Shown one piece after another: positions 3,456-6,350 of a stretch of 6,350 nucleotides of DNA. Source of the stretch: JBDTRY01 sp039931435 (GTDB lineage: Bacteria; Acidobacteriota; Thermoanaerobaculia; Gp7-AA8); NCBI GenBank assembly GCA_039931435.1, contig JBDTRY010000220.1:1-6350 (forward strand). The letters run 5' to 3'. The number at the start of each line of letters is the position of its first letter. Position 1 is the first letter of the stretch. The notes under the pieces were generated by a model, which ran no database searches, was not told where the DNA came from, and was given only the letters and a program-made list of their open reading frames with translations. The translations under genes were made by a program, and so were the position numbers.

Positions 3456-6350
3456 ATGAGAGACAAAGCACTCATCTCGCTGGCATTCGTTACAGTCTTC
3501 CTTGTCAGTATCTGCGCGACCGTCTCAGCGCAGGATTCTTCACTTCCGGAGCCGAAGTTCCGCACCACACTTCAGGTGACGGCCATCGAGATCACCGTGA
3601 AAGTGACGGACGATTCCGGCAGGACCCCTCACGACCTGAAGCCGGCGGATTTCACCGTGCTGGAAGATGGAAAGGCGCGTCCGGTCATTGGCGTCGAGCA
3701 ACTTTCGGCAGGAACTCTGCCGGCGATTTCAAGAGCCGTTCCGGAAACGGCGCCCGTGGCGAAAACTGCCGTCCCCTGGGAGATCGTCATCTTCTTCGAT
3801 CAGACGCTCTCGTCCATGCGCTCGATCCGGGAATCAGCGAGGAGTCTTCACCAGCAGACATCGCAACTGGTCGCATCCGGAACGGTGGAGATCGTCTCCT
3901 CTGATCCGGCTCCGAAGACGATTCTGGCGCCTACGCGGGATGCCGCGCGCGTCCAGGCGGTCCTCAGTCAGCTCGAGGAGCATCCCGGTGGCCGGGGCGA
4001 GCTAGAGCAGCTGCGTCGCAACTACCTGACGGAGATCGATCAGGATGCCGTCGACCAATCCATACGACCCGGGGCCCCGGACCACAGGGAACTCGATCTT
4101 AGACACGAGATGGTCGTTCGCCGGGCGGTCGCGGAGGAATACCGGCTGATCACCAGACAGCGCGACAAGCTGACGCGGTGGATCGCCGATCGTCCGAAGG
4201 GCGAACAGCCACGGCTGCTCCTGTTCGTCGGAGATGGCGTCGATCTCGATCCGCGTGAGTTCTATCTCACGGGATTCCATGCAGATTCCTCGGTTTCGGA
4301 AATGCGCTCCGAGCTGCAGTCCTCCGATTCTTCGAAGGAGACGAGTAGGCTCGCACAACTCCTGGCAGCCAACGGCTGGACGTCCATGACGCTCTCTCCC
4401 GGTTACCTGTCCGCCGCCATGACCGAGGCCTCGATCGATGGAACTGCCAGGGCGGAGCAGTTTATGCAGGGCGCTTCCTCCGCGAACTCGGATCCGGTCA
4501 CTCTTTTCTCCCATCCTCTCGATGCCATGCGCATGTACGCCGAGGCAACCGGGGGAACGGTGCTCACGGATCCGAAAAAGCTTGCCGGCTTCTCGGAAGA
4601 ACTGGGCAAACGTGTGCGCATTACCTATCAGGTCGATCAAAGCTCCTCCGGGGATCTGCGCAAAGTGCAGGTGAAGTCCAATCGCCCCGGTCTGCACGTC
4701 CTCGCCCCGCAGTGGAGTGGGCGGACCGCCTCGGAGGATGTGGCTACGGCTCGGGCTCGATCGCTGATCGCTGGAGATGCCGCCATCGGCGATCTGCCCG
4801 TGCGGTGCCAGGTGCTGCCGGACGAGGCGAAGGGGCGGGAAAAGAAAAAGTCGGCGACTGTTCGCGCCATCGTGGATTTTTCTCCCCTGGCCACTCTGCG
4901 CGACGAGCTTCGTCAAGCGACGGTCCGTGTCTCCGTCGCTGTCGACATTCCTTCGGCATTGCCCTCGGTGACGCACCAGCTTTCTAAGAATGTGGATCTC
5001 TCCAGCCAGTCCACCTTTGTCTATGAAGCTCCTGTGAATTACAACGAAAGTTCGCGAACTGCATCGATCGTTGTGGAAGAGCTGGCCACCGGTGCCTGGG
5101 GCGGTTGCACGACGTCGCTGGACGGAGAGGGCGGCGCCCTGCCGGGAGTCTCTCTGGCCGCGGGCACATCCAGCAGCGCAGAGGCCGGGCCCGTTGTCAG
5201 CGCGCGCGACAGCGCCTGGGCTACGGCCTTCGCCCGGGCGCGCGCCGAAGGGAAACTCGTTTTCGTGACCTACCCGCTCGATCCCGGGCGGACACCTTCC
5301 GACGTTCTGGAGATGCGCACAAAGACGCTGGCGGACGACGCTGTCAAACGGCGTCTGAGCATGTTCGTCTACCTCGATGATCCCGGCCGCGCCTGGAACG
5401 TGGGATCCAAAACGGTCACGTTTGCAGTCTTCGATCCCATGCAGACTCCGATCGCCACGTGGAAGGACATGGTCAATTCCGAGGGATTGGTGTCACGGTT
5501 GGACGCCATTCTGCGGGGCGCCGGGGAATTCATGAACGCCGCGAATCTGCTCGCGGCGGGTCAGAGGGCCGAAGCGGATCTGGCCAGGGGGATTGCCTAC
5601 AATCACAGTGGCCGCCCCGCCGAAGCGGGAGTGGTGCTCTCGCAGGGGCGCAGCCTGGCCGCGGAGGAACAGAAGACGGCACTGGCGCAGCGCATCGACA
5701 TTCAACTGGCGTGGTCCTGGGCACTGCAGCATGACTCATCGAAGGCCATGGCAATTCTCGAGGATGTCAGCCGCGCGCCGGCTACGCCCGAGATCGGCGC
5801 GGCGGCATCGTTTGCCATCGGCAGTCTCCGATTTCAGGTCAAGGATATGAAGGCGGCGCGCGACGCCTTCCGCATCGCAGCCACGCTTGCTCCGGCGGAT
5901 TCGGATCTTCACCGGATGGCAGTGGAAGGATATCGGAACGCCGGTGGAAGGGACGATCTGCCCGGAGCAGTGCACATCGACGACGAAGCCATTGCCATCC
6001 TCCCTCCCTCCCGCGCCGTTCTCAGTGGCCGTACAACGTTTCGTACCATCGTCAACAACCCGGACGTGAAGCGGGTCGAATTTCTGCTTGACGGAACGAA
6101 GGTCGCGGACCGGCAGGAGCCACCGTTCGAGGCCCGGATCGATCTTGGCGGGACGCCGCGCCTTCGATCTCTCGAGGTTGTGGCTTATGGAGCAGACGGC
6201 GCGAGAATCGGAGCGGCCCAGATCGGTGTCAATGCACGGCCCGACAATTTCTCCGTTCATATCCTCAGTCCGCAGTCTGCGACGGCAAAAGGTGCCGTGA
6301 CCTTCGAGGCCAGTGCCACACCTCCATCGGGCCATCACATCGTGCGCATG
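3456..6350 (+). CDS. Exported VWFA-related acidobacterial-type modular protein (partial, C-terminus beyond right edge)
   Basis: The frame is open from ATG 3456 to the right edge, 965 codons with no stop. A weak GGA (3448-3450) precedes the start, and residues 1-25 form a signal peptide ending VSA-Q. Residues 37-80 carry the 'V.VTD..G....L...DF.VLEDGK' lead-in typical of VWFA-related acidobacterial proteins. The VWFA-like core spans about 108-400: strand IVIFFD with D115xTxS119 in place of DxSxS, strand LLLFVGDG (254-261), helix AEATGG (362-367), then RITYQV and a closing VQVKSNRPGLHV. A beta-rich domain follows (about 449-556, with the only mature cysteines, C451 and C551), then a Gly/Ser/Ala-rich linker. 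Residues 586-688 look thioredoxin-like but lack CxxC. Residues 689-831 are TPR-like helical repeats. Residues 845-927 read as an Ig-like module (VEFLLDGTKVADRQEPPFEA), with a second beginning near 933. It probably acts as an extracytoplasmic binding or scaffold protein. The exact role is unknown. Confidence 0.87.
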   Translation, partial: MRDKALISLAFVTVFLVSICATVSAQDSSLPEPKFRTTLQVTAIEITVKVTDDSGRTPHDLKPADFTVLEDGKARPVIGVEQLSAGTLPAISRAVPETAPVAKTAVPWEIVIFFDQTLSSMRSIRESARSLHQQTSQLVASGTVEIVSSDPAPKTILAPTRDAARVQAVLSQLEEHPGGRGELEQLRRNYLTEIDQDAVDQSIRPGAPDHRELDLRHEMVVRRAVAEEYRLITRQRDKLTRWIADRPKGEQPRLLLFVGDGVDLDPREFYLTGFHADSSVSEMRSELQSSDSSKETSRLAQLLAANGWTSMTLSPGYLSAAMTEASIDGTARAEQFMQGASSANSDPVTLFSHPLDAMRMYAEATGGTVLTDPKKLAGFSEELGKRVRITYQVDQSSSGDLRKVQVKSNRPGLHVLAPQWSGRTASEDVATARARSLIAGDAAIGDLPVRCQVLPDEAKGREKKKSATVRAIVDFSPLATLRDELRQATVRVSVAVDIPSALPSVTHQLSKNVDLSSQSTFVYEAPVNYNESSRTASIVVEELATGAWGGCTTSLDGEGGALPGVSLAAGTSSSAEAGPVVSARDSAWATAFARARAEGKLVFVTYPLDPGRTPSDVLEMRTKTLADDAVKRRLSMFVYLDDPGRAWNVGSKTVTFAVFDPMQTPIATWKDMVNSEGLVSRLDAILRGAGEFMNAANLLAAGQRAEADLARGIAYNHSGRPAEAGVVLSQGRSLAAEEQKTALAQRIDIQLAWSWALQHDSSKAMAILEDVSRAPATPEIGAAASFAIGSLRFQVKDMKAARDAFRIAATLAPADSDLHRMAVEGYRNAGGRDDLPGAVHIDDEAIAILPPSRAVLSGRTTFRTIVNNPDVKRVEFLLDGTKVADRQEPPFEARIDLGGTPRLRSLEVVAYGADGARIGAAQIGVNARPDNFSVHILSPQSATAKGAVTFEASATPPSGHHIVRM

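Noticed and set aside
4002..4976. A 324-codon minus-strand open frame inside the VWFA gene
   Set aside because: The plus-strand frame here carries the conserved VWFA-type motifs (FVGDG, AEATGG, VQVKSNRPGL). The antisense product has low-complexity R/G/H-rich composition and no domain pattern.
5736..6338. A 200-codon minus-strand open frame near the right edge
   Set aside because: It is antisense to the TPR-like and Ig-like modules of the VWFA protein, which read coherently. No motif or ribosome binding site supports the antisense frame.

Overview
The window reads as chromosomal DNA of a GC-rich bacterium, most likely Acidobacteriota or a close relative. This rests on three things: the architecture of the right-hand gene (a VWFA-related protein of the type abundant in Acidobacteria), a long exported Tricorn-like propeller protein, and intergenic palindromic repeats. 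The taxonomic call is an inference from gene type, not from a marker gene.

Layout: (1) Positions 1-1849, minus strand: the N-terminal 616 codons of a large exported Tricorn-like S41-family peptidase. It starts at 1849 and runs off the left edge before its catalytic domain. (2) Positions 1850-2327: a divergent intergenic region packed with palindromic repeats. Two near-identical two-part repeat units face each other, a third partial unit follows, and two unrelated hairpin elements lie closer to the left gene. (3) Positions 2328-3389, plus strand: a complete exported six-bladed Kelch-type beta-propeller protein. (4) Positions 3456-6350, plus strand: at least 965 codons of a modular exported protein that is open at the right edge. 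Its order is signal peptide, VWFA-like domain, beta-rich domain, cysteine-free thioredoxin-like segment, TPR-like helices and Ig-like modules.

All three genes carry Sec-type signal peptides, so their products probably work in the periplasm or at the cell surface. The Kelch and VWFA genes are 66 bases apart on one strand and may be co-transcribed. The Tricorn-like gene is transcribed away from them. Each protein is built from interaction modules (propellers, VWFA, TPR, Ig-like) and no metabolic pathway is evident. A shared role in extracytoplasmic protein handling is possible but not shown by the sequence.

The least ordinary parts are the head-to-head repeat pair with a compensatory base-pair change (1991-2187) and the VWFA protein with an embedded thioredoxin-like segment that lacks cysteines. 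I see no RNA gene, CRISPR array, transposase or phage gene.
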